This document shows positions 1 to 8,930 of a DNA stretch of 64,000 nt, piece after piece. The notes under the pieces were generated by a model. That model worked only from the letters and a program-made list of their open reading frames with translations. It was not told where the DNA came from and did not search any database. Location: contig CM049318.1 of assembly GCA_026874595.1 (NCBI GenBank), positions 61,042,250 through 61,106,249 of the forward strand. The letters are read 5' to 3'. Numbering within the stretch: position 1 is the first letter of the stretch; each line of letters begins with the position of its first letter. The DNA comes from Sipunculus nudus. Taxonomy: Eukaryota > Annelida > Sipuncula > Golfingiida > Sipunculidae. A program made the position numbers and the translations under genes.

Positions 1-333
1 GATTTTTGTTTAGTATGTTTTAAATACATGGGGGAAAAAATGCACCAGTGTGTAGGCGTGTGTAAAATGTGCGGTTTAGCACCTAAGTGTAAATTCAATG
101 AAGACAAAGACAAATTAATGAAGTGCAGCGATTGCGGGTTTTATGGGTTTTACGGGGAAAACTGTTTTAACAAACATAAGAAATCCATCTCAGGGAAACC
201 GAGCACGTGTAAAAAAAGAAAAATCTGTGAAAACTGCGGGCAGATTTTATTTGATGCCAAACATCGATGTGGTTTTTACAAATGCAATATTTGTCACATG
301 GATGTCGCTGTGGGTACGGCCCATTCTTGTTAA
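1..333 (+). CDS. Zinc-rich N-terminal part of protein-primed DNA polymerase B (5' partial)
   Basis: The frame is open from base 1, so the gene begins outside the window; the ATG at 28 is probably internal. The peptide is full of Cys/His pairs spaced as zinc-binding knuckles (C-x2-C near the start, C-x2-C-G at about codon 21, C-x2-C followed by H, and a final C-x2-C with H-x-C). This pattern is the usual N-terminal region of animal Polinton polymerases just before the exonuclease domain. The TAA at 331-333 ends it, but the same frame continues directly into the polymerase, whose ATG is the next codon. The block is therefore either a nonsense-interrupted half of one gene or a separate ORF abutting the polymerase. 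I favour an interruption, because this domain is normally fused. Confidence 0.75.
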   Translation, partial: DFCLVCFKYMGEKMHQCVGVCKMCGLAPKCKFNEDKDKLMKCSDCGFYGFYGENCFNKHKKSISGKPSTCKKRKICENCGQILFDAKHRCGFYKCNICHMDVAVGTAHSC

Positions 334-2922
334 ATGAAACCATTGAAATCAAATTACGTGGATTCAAAACTCCCCCGCCCGTACCTATTTTGGGATACGG
401 AAGCCATGCAATCCCCGCCGAATGAAAAAGGCATATCGGTGCACACGGTCAATGCCATCGTAGCCCATTACGTGTGCGAATTTTGTTTACAAAAAATTCA
501 TATGGAAGACGTTCTCCGCGCGGACTCACAAAATTGTAAATGCGGGCGATTTCAGTTTAAAGATGTAAATTCGTTTTTTGATTGGATGTTCCATGATATG
601 CGTTATTGGTCAGAGAGAACCACTATATGTTTTGCTCATAACTTCGGTGGGTACGACGGCGGTTTCCTGCAACAGTATCTGATTTCAAAAGGATGGGCGG
701 CCGATTACATCATTGCCCGCGGGTTACGGGTCATCACTATGAGAGCGAAATGGGTAGACTTTAAAGATTCGTTGAATTTGATCCCCATCGCATTAGCGAA
801 ATTCCCTAAAGCGTTCGGTTTAACTGAATTGAAGAAAGGGTATTTTCCGTACATGTTCAATACCATGGAAAATGATGATTATGAAGGCCTGATGCCTGAA
901 AAAAGATTTTTCAAACAAAACGGGAACGCGGAATTCGATCAGTGGTATGAAGACAAAGTCAAATCAGGTTATATTTGGAACCATCAGCAAGAATTGTTTG
1001 AGTATTGTAACAGCGATGTGGAATTATTAAAACAAGGTTGTTTGAAATTTCGGGAAACGTACCATTTGAAAACCGGGTTTGATATATTCTTGCACTCTTC
1101 CACTCTTCCTGCGGCTTGCATGTATGATTACCGGTTAAATTATTTAAAGCCCAATCAAATCGCCATGATCCCGCCTTTGATTTCACGTACTCATGTATCC
1201 GAGAAAGCGAACCAATGGTTGGATGAATTACAAGTGAACACGCCGTACAAAATTCACCGCGGGCAAGACAATTGGAACGCGAAAGAATGTCAGATTCAAT
1301 TATGTGACGGGAAATACGTAACCGTGGATGGGTACTGCCCTGAAACCTTCACCGTGTATGAATTTAACGGGTGTATTTGGCACGGATGCCCTGTATGCAC
1401 GGATCCTGAAGGTACGGTGCCGAATTCCAACTTGGTCAATTACCAAGCGCACGCTCACCAAATGAAAAAAGAATCAAAATTGCGTATGACCGGTTATTCA
1501 GTGGTATCCATTTGGGAACACGCGTACGTCCCCCGGAAATCCATCGAGGTAAAAAAACATTTACAACCGCGAGACGCTTTTTTCGGAGGGCGGACCAATG
1601 CAACGTGTTTGTACAAGAAAATCATTAACGCGGATGAAAGGATCGATTATTATGACGTGACATCCTTGTACCCGTATGTACAAAAAAACAACAAGTACCC
1701 TGTGGGTGAACCGAAAGTGGTGATGAAACCCACATTAGAAAGATTGAACCAATCCCCGGGTGGGATATTTTGTGGTAAATTTCTACCTCCCAAGAATTTG
1801 TTCAATCCGGTATTGCCGTACCGTGCGTGCAATAAATTGATGTTTCCCCTATGCGCGAAATGTGCGGAAACGTGTAACCAAAGGGGAAAATGCCAGCATA
1901 AAGAAAGCGAGCGTGTTTTGGTAGGGTCTTGGTGCATTCCCGAAGTCAAAACAGCTTTGGAGAAAGGATATGAATTAATAGAGGGGTATGAAATGTGGGA
2001 ATGGGAAAATTGGGAATTCATTTTCGGCCCATACATCGAGAAATGGTATGTGGAGAAAACCCAGGCTTCAGGTTGGCCTACAGACGACCCGATGGAACGT
2101 ACAGAGTATGTGAAATTGTTGAAAGAGAAACAAGGCATTACCGTTGATCCTGATAAAGTCGCCCATAACCCAGCATTACGGTTTGTTGCCAAACAAGCCT
2201 TGAACACCTTGTGGGGAAAGTTTGGTCAAAAAGACGGGCAAGTTAAAAAAGTGCAAGTGACCGATTACGATGAATTGATCAACATATTAGATGATCCGAC
2301 AGCAGATGTATTGGACATTGTGAATCTGGGCGAACACGTTGTGCAAGTAGAATGGAAGAAAACCGAAGACGACTACGATTTGGGCCGTACCAACAATGTG
2401 GTGATAGCTGCTTTCACGACCTGTTACGGCCGAATGGAACTGTACAAAATTTTAGATTTTTTGCAGGAAAGGGTATTGTATTTCGACACTGATTCCGTGA
2501 TATTTTATTCAGGGCCCAACGACCTACCGTTACCGACGGGGCCGTTGATGGGGGATTTAACAGATGAGTTGGATGGTGGGAAGATTGTAGAATTTGTGAG
2601 TGGGGGACCTAAGAATTATGGGTATTTGGGGGTAGACAGAAACGGGAAGAAAATGGCGTGTCAGAAAGCCCGAGGGTTTCAAATTGAAGGGAAGGTGGAT
2701 TTTTATGATTTGAAGAATATGGTTGATGCTTTATTGAAGGGTGAGGTACAGACCCCAATGAATGTCCCTATTGAATTCCATGTGTTACGGGATAAGCAAG
2801 GCAATGTGAAATCCATGCAATTGGATGAAATGTATACAGCTGTATATGACAAACGCCGGTTTTGGCGTGAAGGCGATGGCCTTGATATGTACACTACATT
2901 TCCTTATGGTTTTTCAAAATAA
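334..2922 (+). CDS. Protein-primed family B DNA polymerase (pPolB)
   Basis: The 862-codon ORF carries the 3'-5' exonuclease motifs (DTEA at residues 21-24, the HNFGGYD box near 100, YC-x2-DVELL near 224) and the polymerase motifs (DVTSLYP at 441-447, K-x3-N-x3-GK near 620, and DTDS with aspartates 718 and 720). A KNY triplet follows motif C, as in protein-primed enzymes. In the family this enzyme replicates the linear element from a terminal protein. All visible catalytic residues are present, so this stretch looks functional. Its codons immediately follow the TAA at 331-333, which separates it from the zinc-rich segment normally fused to it. The ATPase gene begins 52 bp downstream. Confidence 0.95.
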   Translation: MKPLKSNYVDSKLPRPYLFWDTEAMQSPPNEKGISVHTVNAIVAHYVCEFCLQKIHMEDVLRADSQNCKCGRFQFKDVNSFFDWMFHDMRYWSERTTICFAHNFGGYDGGFLQQYLISKGWAADYIIARGLRVITMRAKWVDFKDSLNLIPIALAKFPKAFGLTELKKGYFPYMFNTMENDDYEGLMPEKRFFKQNGNAEFDQWYEDKVKSGYIWNHQQELFEYCNSDVELLKQGCLKFRETYHLKTGFDIFLHSSTLPAACMYDYRLNYLKPNQIAMIPPLISRTHVSEKANQWLDELQVNTPYKIHRGQDNWNAKECQIQLCDGKYVTVDGYCPETFTVYEFNGCIWHGCPVCTDPEGTVPNSNLVNYQAHAHQMKKESKLRMTGYSVVSIWEHAYVPRKSIEVKKHLQPRDAFFGGRTNATCLYKKIINADERIDYYDVTSLYPYVQKNNKYPVGEPKVVMKPTLERLNQSPGGIFCGKFLPPKNLFNPVLPYRACNKLMFPLCAKCAETCNQRGKCQHKESERVLVGSWCIPEVKTALEKGYELIEGYEMWEWENWEFIFGPYIEKWYVEKTQASGWPTDDPMERTEYVKLLKEKQGITVDPDKVAHNPALRFVAKQALNTLWGKFGQKDGQVKKVQVTDYDELINILDDPTADVLDIVNLGEHVVQVEWKKTEDDYDLGRTNNVVIAAFTTCYGRMELYKILDFLQERVLYFDTDSVIFYSGPNDLPLPTGPLMGDLTDELDGGKIVEFVSGGPKNYGYLGVDRNGKKMACQKARGFQIEGKVDFYDLKNMVDALLKGEVQTPMNVPIEFHVLRDKQGNVKSMQLDEMYTAVYDKRRFWREGDGLDMYTTFPYGFSK

Positions 2923-2932
2923 AGTTTGTGTG

Positions 2933-2940
2933 TATAAACA
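2933..2940 (+). promoter_or_regulatory. TATA box (TATAAACA) of the ATPase gene
   Basis: TATAAACA lies 41 bp before the ATPase ATG at 2974, in the short gap after the polymerase stop. The spacing matches the other TATA boxes of the element. Inferred from position and sequence only. Confidence 0.6.
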
Positions 2941-2973
2941 TCTGTGTGGTCATTGTTTTTTTTTTTTCAAAAG

Positions 2974-3594
2974 ATGTGGTACAAATTCCATCATCCGTTT
3001 ACCATGTTGATCGCCGGACCAACCTCGTCCGGGAAAACAGTGTGGGTGTGCAAATTGATCAAACATATGACTGAAATGATTGATCCGGTACCTGAACGAG
3101 TGCTGTGGTGTTATGCCGAACCTCAAGCCATTTATACCGAGTTAAAACAAATGTTAACAGATAAAATATTTTTTCAAGAAGGGTTACCTCCGAGAAATAT
3201 AAAAGCCGGAACGTTATTAGTCATCGACGATTTGATGCGAGAAAGCGGTGTGGAAACAGCAAAAATATTTGAAAAAGGAAGCCATCACAGAAACATATCT
3301 ATTATCTTTATCGCTCAAAATTTATTTCATCAGAAAAAAGAACAACGGGACATTTCGTTAAATTCGCATTACATGGTGTTAATGAAAAATCCACGGGACC
3401 GTTTACAATTTGAATCGTAAGCCCGTCAAGTTTACCCCACCAAAGCAAAAGAATTACGTCACATTTATGAAGATGCTACAAAAGAACCGCACGGGTATTT
3501 GTTGTTAGATTTTACGCAGAGGTGTCCGGACGAATACCGGTTAAGAACGAAAATATTCCCTGACGAAGAACATATTTATTATCAACCAGAATGA
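2974..3594 (+). CDS. FtsK/HerA-type DNA packaging ATPase, interrupted by an in-frame TAA
   Basis: The start at ATG 2974 is preferred over the upstream non-ATG extension because a 12-T run and a TATA box lie in between. Walker A (GPTSSGKT) is at residues 15-22 and Walker B (hydrophobic run ending in DD) near 80-86, followed by a conserved IIFIAQN segment. This is the virion genome-packaging ATPase of Polintons and related double-jelly-roll viruses. The frame meets TAA at 3418-3420 but stays open for 57 more codons to TGA at 3592-3594, and those codons look like the family's C-terminal part, so one nonsense codon breaks the gene. The terminal TGA overlaps the next ATG as ATGA. Confidence 0.9.
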
Positions 3595-4871
3595 TTCCGT
3601 TTGCGGTACATATTGCCGGGGTGACGGTGGTAGCGGTGATAGAACTTTTAATTGAGTTGGCCGTGCAAGCCATCGAATGGGGTGTGGAAGAATTATTCAG
3701 ATACATCCATTGGAAAAGGGCTGGTATGCCATCATCAGATGCCAGTCAGAAAAAAGGATGGTTACAAATCGAAGGCAACTACCGTGTGTTTTTTCCCCCT
3801 CCGGATTCTTACGTTTTCAGTTTACACGACATTTATGTGAAACAGAAAACAAATAAAAAAGGATATTTAAAAACGAGGTTAGCTTTTGTCAAACAAAAAG
3901 ATAAAACATTTAAAATCCGTTTAGTGAAAGTGCGAAAATCACAATTGGAAGGCCGTATGCAGACCAGCAATGATGCGGGGAGACCGATTATTTTAGATGT
4001 GGATACATCTCAGAAAGTGATTGATTGGTTTAATGAGTCTAAAATTGTTGACCGATGGATTGTCGTCAATACTTTAATGTTGGTCTACCTTCATTTTCCT
4101 TGGCATTTATGGTATTCAGCATTAATCAATCAACCTTTAGAAGCTAGGTACGTCCCATCATTAACCGAAAAATGGGGGAATAAAGATCCACGGTACCAAA
4201 CATATTATGACCGTTACAATTCAAACGGGAAACATTACTGGGCCTACCATAAACGTATCAACGGGAAAACTTATATGCGCGTGGATATCCCGTTACCCAT
4301 TGAAGAATTAAATGTTAAAGGGTATATCACCGAAGGCAAACGTGTCCCGTGTTTAAGGAGAGACCCGACCTCTAGAAAATATCTAGATATAGGGAAATCG
4401 GAATGGTACCATCAATTTTTTATTGACATGGAAAAAGGTAAAAAATATCGGGAAGAATTTATGAATGAATTAACAGAAAAAGAAATGTTAGGAAAATCTC
4501 CGTTCAGTGGAAATAAAAATTTAGAAGACTTTGGAATCCGACCTGTGCCGGGCTTGAGTTCACCGACTAACCGTACTAAAATAACAAAATATGGTTGGGC
4601 TCATAAAGACGATGGGATTTGGATAGAAGAACCGTTTATCAATATATATTTACCTCAATATTATAATATTCACACCAGATATTATAAGAAAAAAACGGTG
4701 ATGATGAAAGTGATTAATAAAGTGCGATTAGCCATACAAAATGAAATGTTTCAATTGTGGCGTCCGGTATGGTGGAAAATCAACGGTCCTGACGCCCCTG
4801 GGTTTGAAAACGAAATGGAAGGAGACCCGTTTTGGGGTGTATCGTTTGATCAGTACGGGACCTTATTTTAA
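3591..4871 (+). CDS. Unknown 426-residue Polinton protein with hydrophobic N-terminal helix
   Basis: It starts at ATG 3591 in a 4-bp ATGA overlap with the ATPase stop, which suggests coupled genes. Residues 1-35 form a strongly hydrophobic or amphipathic helix rich in V, I, L and A with a few acids; the rest is aromatic-rich (many W, Y and F) and basic, as in structural proteins. I do not recognise the family. The TAA at 4869-4871 is followed in the same frame by 24 open codons leading to the ATG of the next gene at 4944, so the two ORFs may once have been, or may be, one protein. Placement between ATPase and core-type proteins suggests a virion or assembly role (inference). Confidence 0.7.
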   Translation: MIPFAVHIAGVTVVAVIELLIELAVQAIEWGVEELFRYIHWKRAGMPSSDASQKKGWLQIEGNYRVFFPPPDSYVFSLHDIYVKQKTNKKGYLKTRLAFVKQKDKTFKIRLVKVRKSQLEGRMQTSNDAGRPIILDVDTSQKVIDWFNESKIVDRWIVVNTLMLVYLHFPWHLWYSALINQPLEARYVPSLTEKWGNKDPRYQTYYDRYNSNGKHYWAYHKRINGKTYMRVDIPLPIEELNVKGYITEGKRVPCLRRDPTSRKYLDIGKSEWYHQFFIDMEKGKKYREEFMNELTEKEMLGKSPFSGNKNLEDFGIRPVPGLSSPTNRTKITKYGWAHKDDGIWIEEPFINIYLPQYYNIHTRYYKKKTVMMKVINKVRLAIQNEMFQLWRPVWWKINGPDAPGFENEMEGDPFWGVSFDQYGTLF

Positions 4872-4943
4872 TTACCCATACCCAATTTTTACCATCCTCC
4901 TCATTTACGTCAAGAATTATTAGAAATCCGTGAAAGTTTTCAT

Positions 4944-6125
4944 ATGGACGCAAAACTGTTATCCATGCCAGCTTTTCATAAAACCCGCCCAGAGTCGCGG
5001 ACGTATAAAGCGTATAAACAACTACAACCGTATCTAAATTGGACTTGGTATTTATTACATGCGGAGTATGGTATTTCCGAACAAATTAAACGAAACACAC
5101 AATTAGATTATCACGGGTTAAAAATGTATTATAACATTTTAAGAGAACGCGGGCAGGAAGTAGAAAATTTACCGGATATGCCGGGAAAAATACCTATGAA
5201 GATTCATTGGCTATTAGAATACATTTTAACGGACGAAACCGTGGATTTAGATACGTCGTATTCCCCGTGGTACAAATTATTTAACGAAGATCAAGTCCGA
5301 AAATATCGCAGTAAATATTTAAAAGTAAGAAAATATGATTTAGTTTTAAAATTATTTTATGAACGGGATAAAATCGGAGTGGCGGATAAAGCCGTGTTGG
5401 GAGAAATTATGGGATTAGCCCGACCGTTTATCGGTGCACCCACGTGGGATCCGATGAATCCGTTACCAGAAATTCCTGAATTATACCCTTCTTGGAAAAA
5501 AATGGAAACGATGAAACGACAATTATGGTTAAACGAAACAGAACTGGATTTAGCGAAAGAATGTTTAATTCAGGTGACTCATTTTTTTCGTACATATTCT
5601 TATTTCGATACTCGCGAAGACGACCATAATCCCGCGCGCCGACCTTGGGCGAAACTGTATAAGAGGGTAAACCGTTGGTTGAAAGAATTATGGCAGTTTG
5701 AAACAGAAGTGTATTTCGTGCATGGGTTCCCACAACCAGGGTTTTGGCGTCATCCAGCTCCCGAAAAAGATAACGGGAAAGGACAAGATGTAGGATATTG
5801 GAAAAAAGAACAAGAAAATATAAAGAAAGAAATTAAGAAAAAAGAGATTCTAATAACACACGAACAGAAAAAGAGAATCCCGTCCACTTGGGATTGGACG
5901 ACATTAAAGAAAAATTTTTCGGCGTATCACGAGAATAAAGAACGTGTGCGCGCGCTAGATTTAATCAGAAAAAAACAACAAGTTAACAGTAAAGTGGAAG
6001 ACAGTCCTGAAAAGAAACGGGCTCGAATAGAATACCGTGAAAAAATGAGAGCTTGGTATTCGGTAGGAAAATCAGAACCAAATAAACCGGTTGACACGGG
6101 GAAAGGAAGGACGGTAGGAGTATAA
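4944..6125 (+). CDS. Unknown 393-residue Trp/Tyr-rich basic protein
   Basis: This is a long ORF with codon usage like its neighbours (many CGT, AAA and TTA codons). It is rich in W, Y, K and R, with a Lys/Glu-rich helical stretch at about residues 285-315 and a charged C-terminal tail. No known domain is recognised. It is in the same frame as the preceding ORF and the frame is open from 4872, so its real start may be upstream of the ATG at 4944. The stop (6123-6125) lies inside the TATA box of the next gene. Confidence 0.65.
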   Translation: MDAKLLSMPAFHKTRPESRTYKAYKQLQPYLNWTWYLLHAEYGISEQIKRNTQLDYHGLKMYYNILRERGQEVENLPDMPGKIPMKIHWLLEYILTDETVDLDTSYSPWYKLFNEDQVRKYRSKYLKVRKYDLVLKLFYERDKIGVADKAVLGEIMGLARPFIGAPTWDPMNPLPEIPELYPSWKKMETMKRQLWLNETELDLAKECLIQVTHFFRTYSYFDTREDDHNPARRPWAKLYKRVNRWLKELWQFETEVYFVHGFPQPGFWRHPAPEKDNGKGQDVGYWKKEQENIKKEIKKKEILITHEQKKRIPSTWDWTTLKKNFSAYHENKERVRALDLIRKKQQVNSKVEDSPEKKRARIEYREKMRAWYSVGKSEPNKPVDTGKGRTVGV

Positions 6126-6128
6126 AAG
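6121..6128 (+). promoter_or_regulatory. TATA box (TATAAAAG) overlapping a stop codon
   Basis: TATAAAAG contains the TAA stop of the preceding ORF and lies 38 bp before the ATG at 6159. Confidence 0.65.
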
Positions 6129-6158
6129 AAAGTTATTTAACCGGGATCATACAGAAAA

Positions 6159-6905
6159 ATGGCACGTTTTAGCGTGTTAAAACCACGAGGTATTTCATCG
6201 GTAGGAAGATCTGCTTCAGGATTTTCAAAAGTTGGAATAAGTGGAGCAGCGGGGAAACGTGTATTTCAAAGAGCGGGTCCGAGCAGCGGTTTAACGCAAG
6301 CCGCCAAATTAAGAAGACCTAATTTTAAACCGAATCGTATTCATCCCGCCCGCCCGCCACCCCGTGCCACCGGTGGACAACCACCCGCCCGGGGCGGTGG
6401 ACCAGCGCCCGCCCGTCCACCGGGACCTGTACGTCCACCAGCCCAGCCGCGCCCGCCAGGTGTTCCGCCCCGAGTGGGTCCGCCATCCCGGGCGCCGCCT
6501 GTCCGGGGCAGAACGCTGCCTGTCCGGGGACCACCGCCGCCCCATCGTCCGCCTGGTAGCGGTCCCCCGAGGAGAAGACTTCTAGTTCGTCCTCACGCAC
6601 GGCCGGCGCCCAGTAGGATTGTTCCTAGAAAACCTCCGATACAACGGGGTCCTCCATTTTCCCAAATGAGACGTCCTCCATTAAAAAGAAAAGCCCCAAT
6701 AATATCACAACATCCTAAACCGAAACGGCAAAAAACTATGGCTTCTGTTAAAAGTAAAAGAGGAGTCAGATCAACCCGCGCCCGTCCTCAACCTCCTAAA
6801 GGAAAACGGCCGAGAACACAACAAAAACAACCTAAAAAGACTAAAAAAAACATAAAAAAAGGAAGACATCCAGAAAAAACAACAACAACAAATGGAAGAA
6901 CTTAA
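6159..6905 (+). CDS. Pro/Arg-rich basic protein, candidate DNA-condensing core protein
   Basis: The 248-codon ORF encodes a low-complexity protein. After a short ordered N-terminus, residues 60-150 consist of Pro, Arg, Gly and Ala in PP and RP repeats, and the C-terminal third is Lys/Arg/Thr/Gln-rich. It has almost no acidic residues. Such composition is typical of core or minor capsid proteins that coat virion DNA (inference from composition, not homology). The central part (about 6340-6610) is markedly GC-rich against AT-rich neighbours. It is preceded by a TATA box at 38 bp. The tail overlaps the next ORF by 14 bases. Confidence 0.65.
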   Translation: MARFSVLKPRGISSVGRSASGFSKVGISGAAGKRVFQRAGPSSGLTQAAKLRRPNFKPNRIHPARPPPRATGGQPPARGGGPAPARPPGPVRPPAQPRPPGVPPRVGPPSRAPPVRGRTLPVRGPPPPHRPPGSGPPRRRLLVRPHARPAPSRIVPRKPPIQRGPPFSQMRRPPLKRKAPIISQHPKPKRQKTMASVKSKRGVRSTRARPQPPKGKRPRTQQKQPKKTKKNIKKGRHPEKTTTTNGRT

Positions 6906-7309
6906 GAACAAACGAGAAGAAGCAAAGAAAAAACAACAAATAAGAGAAGAAAAGAAGAAAAAGAAGCGAAAAAAGACGAACAAAAGAAAAAAGAAGAGAA
7001 GACAGACGAAAAAAAGAGAAAAGACAATGAAGAAAACAAGAAAAATGACAAAAAAAAAGAAAAAAAATGAAGAAAAAAAGAAAAAAGACGAAGAAGAAAA
7101 AAAGAAAAAAGAAGAAGAAGAAAAAAAAGAAAAAAGAAGACGATGAGAAAATGAAAAAAGAAGAAGAAAAGAAAAAAAAGAAGAAAAAATATAAAAAATG
7201 GGTACAAAGATTAGCAGGAGCTGCTGTATTTGCTGGATCAACATATTTGATGACACAAGGAAAAATGAATTTGAATGATCATCAAAATAAACAAGGTGCT
7301 AATGAGTAA
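6892..7309 (+). CDS. Lys/Glu-rich protein with C-terminal membrane segment, frameshifted in a purine tract
   Basis: From ATG 6892 the frame encodes only K, E, R, T and N residues and stops at 7144-7146. An overlapping frame (open from 7067) continues the Lys-rich stretch and adds an ordered tail with a hydrophobic segment (LAGAAVFAGSTYLM) before TAA 7307-7309. The most economical reading is one gene with a +1 shift somewhere in the A-rich tract at 7067-7146. A weak TATA-like CATAAAAAAAGG at 6851 is 41 bp upstream of the ATG. The template strand is a nearly pure pyrimidine tract of about 300 bases. The function is unknown. Confidence 0.5.
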
Positions 7310-8185
7310 ATGAATTCTGCAGCAAATGGAACTGGTGCTATGTTATCCCAAGGAGTGGTTCCTATTGGTGGAAACCAATACACTGTCCCTGCAGAATCCC
7401 GTGAAAATTTTTCACAAATGGCAGAAGGATACAATAAAATGGCAGAAAAATTAGAAAAATCAGATGCCGCAGGTAAATTTCCAGCGCAGGAAAAAAAGAT
7501 TGAAAAATTACAAGAAAAAGTAAATGATTATTTAGAAAATAAAAATATAAAAGAAGGAAAAGAAGAATTACAAAAATTAAAAAATGCTTTGGATAAAGTG
7601 CAAGACAGTATTGACAGTAAAGCTAAAAAAGTTCAAAGCGGAATAAAAAAAGTTAAAAAATTAGGATATAAAGCAGCAGCGAAAAAGACTTTGAAAAAAG
7701 TGGTACAAAGTAAAGAAGGACAAGCCATATTAAAGAGTGTCCAAAACGAAGCTTTAAAAAGTATGGGAATTGAAGGAATTGAACAAATAGCACCGGATAT
7801 TTTAGGAAATGCCGCTACAAGTTTCGGTGTGGATAAAGAAGTTGGGGAAATGGCAGGTAATATGTTAAATAATATTATTTCTCAACAAATGCAAAGGCAA
7901 ACGAAATTTTATAAAAAAACAGAACAACCACGGGTAAAAGATGTGGCGAGTGGTTTAGGGATGAATGAAAACACCACACGATCTATAGCTAAAGCGTACG
8001 GGCAAGGAGTAGAGCAAGCGATAGCTATGGCTCCTAAAACCACTTATACATTAGGAAAAGTCGCTAAACGGATTGGTTCAAAAGCGGCTCGAAAACGTCC
8101 TATAGGAACAGGAACGACATCCGACATGTTGAAGATATATAATGAAGGGCAATCGACTTTAAGCCGTATTTCAAAAGCGAAATGA
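7310..8185 (+). CDS. Ala/Lys-rich coiled-coil protein, candidate minor virion protein
   Basis: This is a 291-codon ORF whose ATG follows directly after the TAA at 7307-7309, in the same frame as the Lys-rich ORF. Residues 35-110 are a charged coiled coil (repeated EKLEK and KLQEK spacing), residues 110-135 are Lys/Ala-rich, and the remainder is helical and basic. There is no recognisable enzyme motif. The TAA-ATG junction allows re-initiation after the upstream ORF, or the two may be one interrupted protein. The stop overlaps the next ATG as ATGA (8182-8185). Confidence 0.65.
   Translation: MNSAANGTGAMLSQGVVPIGGNQYTVPAESRENFSQMAEGYNKMAEKLEKSDAAGKFPAQEKKIEKLQEKVNDYLENKNIKEGKEELQKLKNALDKVQDSIDSKAKKVQSGIKKVKKLGYKAAAKKTLKKVVQSKEGQAILKSVQNEALKSMGIEGIEQIAPDILGNAATSFGVDKEVGEMAGNMLNNIISQQMQRQTKFYKKTEQPRVKDVASGLGMNENTTRSIAKAYGQGVEQAIAMAPKTTYTLGKVAKRIGSKAARKRPIGTGTTSDMLKIYNEGQSTLSRISKAK
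8136..8144 (+). promoter_or_regulatory. TATA box (TATATAATG) inside the upstream coding region
   Basis: TATATAATG lies 46 bp before the ATG at 8182. It is weaker than the other boxes but at the same type of position. Confidence 0.4.
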
Positions 8186-8898
8186 ATCAGGACCACGTTT
8201 ACGCGTATTCTCAATTCAATCCAGACGAGCAAGTTTTTGTAGCCCATTTAACCCGTCCTTTGTACAATCCGACACCGTCATGGGAAGTCGCTTGCGATAT
8301 GATCACCTACCCCCGACAGAAAGGTGTATGTTTTCCCAAACAAGCTACAATGAAACTAGCATTATACAAAACCAATGCGGAGAGTTCACATGATATTGAT
8401 AACATGAAACTGTTTCCAAATTTAAAACGAAATTTAAATTTTGAAAACCCTTCAATGGATTTAGTTACATTTATAACGTGCAATGAAGATGTGGAATACG
8501 AACCAACAGTAACATTTGATTTAGGTTGTGATGTCAATTTTACACCGGAAGAATATACCAATTATTTAAACGGGGCATTAAAAGTATTATTTGAAAATAC
8601 ACCTTGCAAAGGAAAAAAGTCCATGCGTGGCGACCAAATTGATGTAAATAATGAAAATTCCCCGAAATACGCCCGTGATTTTATGTTTGAATTTAAATAC
8701 GATAAGAATACTGAAAAATTATCTTTAACGATGGAATTTATTAAAAATAAAGGGGAAGTGAATAAAACAGATATTTTTACAGATTATATTTATGGGATTT
8801 ATTGTTCGTCAGGTATTTTAAGTTATTTTGGTGTCACGCAAGACGTGACATTATTTTTTCCATTAAATCATTTTAGAAAAAAATCATGTTTTATTTAA
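8182..8898 (+). CDS. W-E-V motif capsid-associated protein, N-terminal part (frame broken at an A7 run)
   Basis: Trp34-Glu-Val begins a motif (W-E-V, then hydrophobics, then T/S-x-P) that also appears in the ORFs at 20791 and 22090, in each case within the first 50 residues. The ORF ends at 8896-8898 just after a run of seven A (8877-8883). The frame reached by a -1 shift in that run stays open to another TAA at 8928-8930, after which it continues into the ORF at 8949. I read these as two halves of one gene. Its role as a minor capsid, penton-like or fibre-like protein is inferred from context and from the pairing with capsid genes, not from a recognised fold. Confidence 0.65.
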   Translation: MNQDHVYAYSQFNPDEQVFVAHLTRPLYNPTPSWEVACDMITYPRQKGVCFPKQATMKLALYKTNAESSHDIDNMKLFPNLKRNLNFENPSMDLVTFITCNEDVEYEPTVTFDLGCDVNFTPEEYTNYLNGALKVLFENTPCKGKKSMRGDQIDVNNENSPKYARDFMFEFKYDKNTEKLSLTMEFIKNKGEVNKTDIFTDYIYGIYCSSGILSYFGVTQDVTLFFPLNHFRKKSCFI

Positions 8899-8930
8899 AT
8901 ACAATACGGAAAGGGTCATATGCAATTTAA

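Noticed and set aside
6309-7256. Long minus-strand frames opposite the Pro/Arg-rich and Lys/Glu-rich genes, including Phe/Ser-only frames
   Set aside because: They are complements of low-complexity coding sequence and purine tracts; no start context or domain.
331-7309. Non-standard genetic code with TAA as a sense codon
   Set aside because: Other genes of the element end at TAA overlapping promoters, and the host P450 uses TAA as stop; interruption or separate ORFs is simpler.
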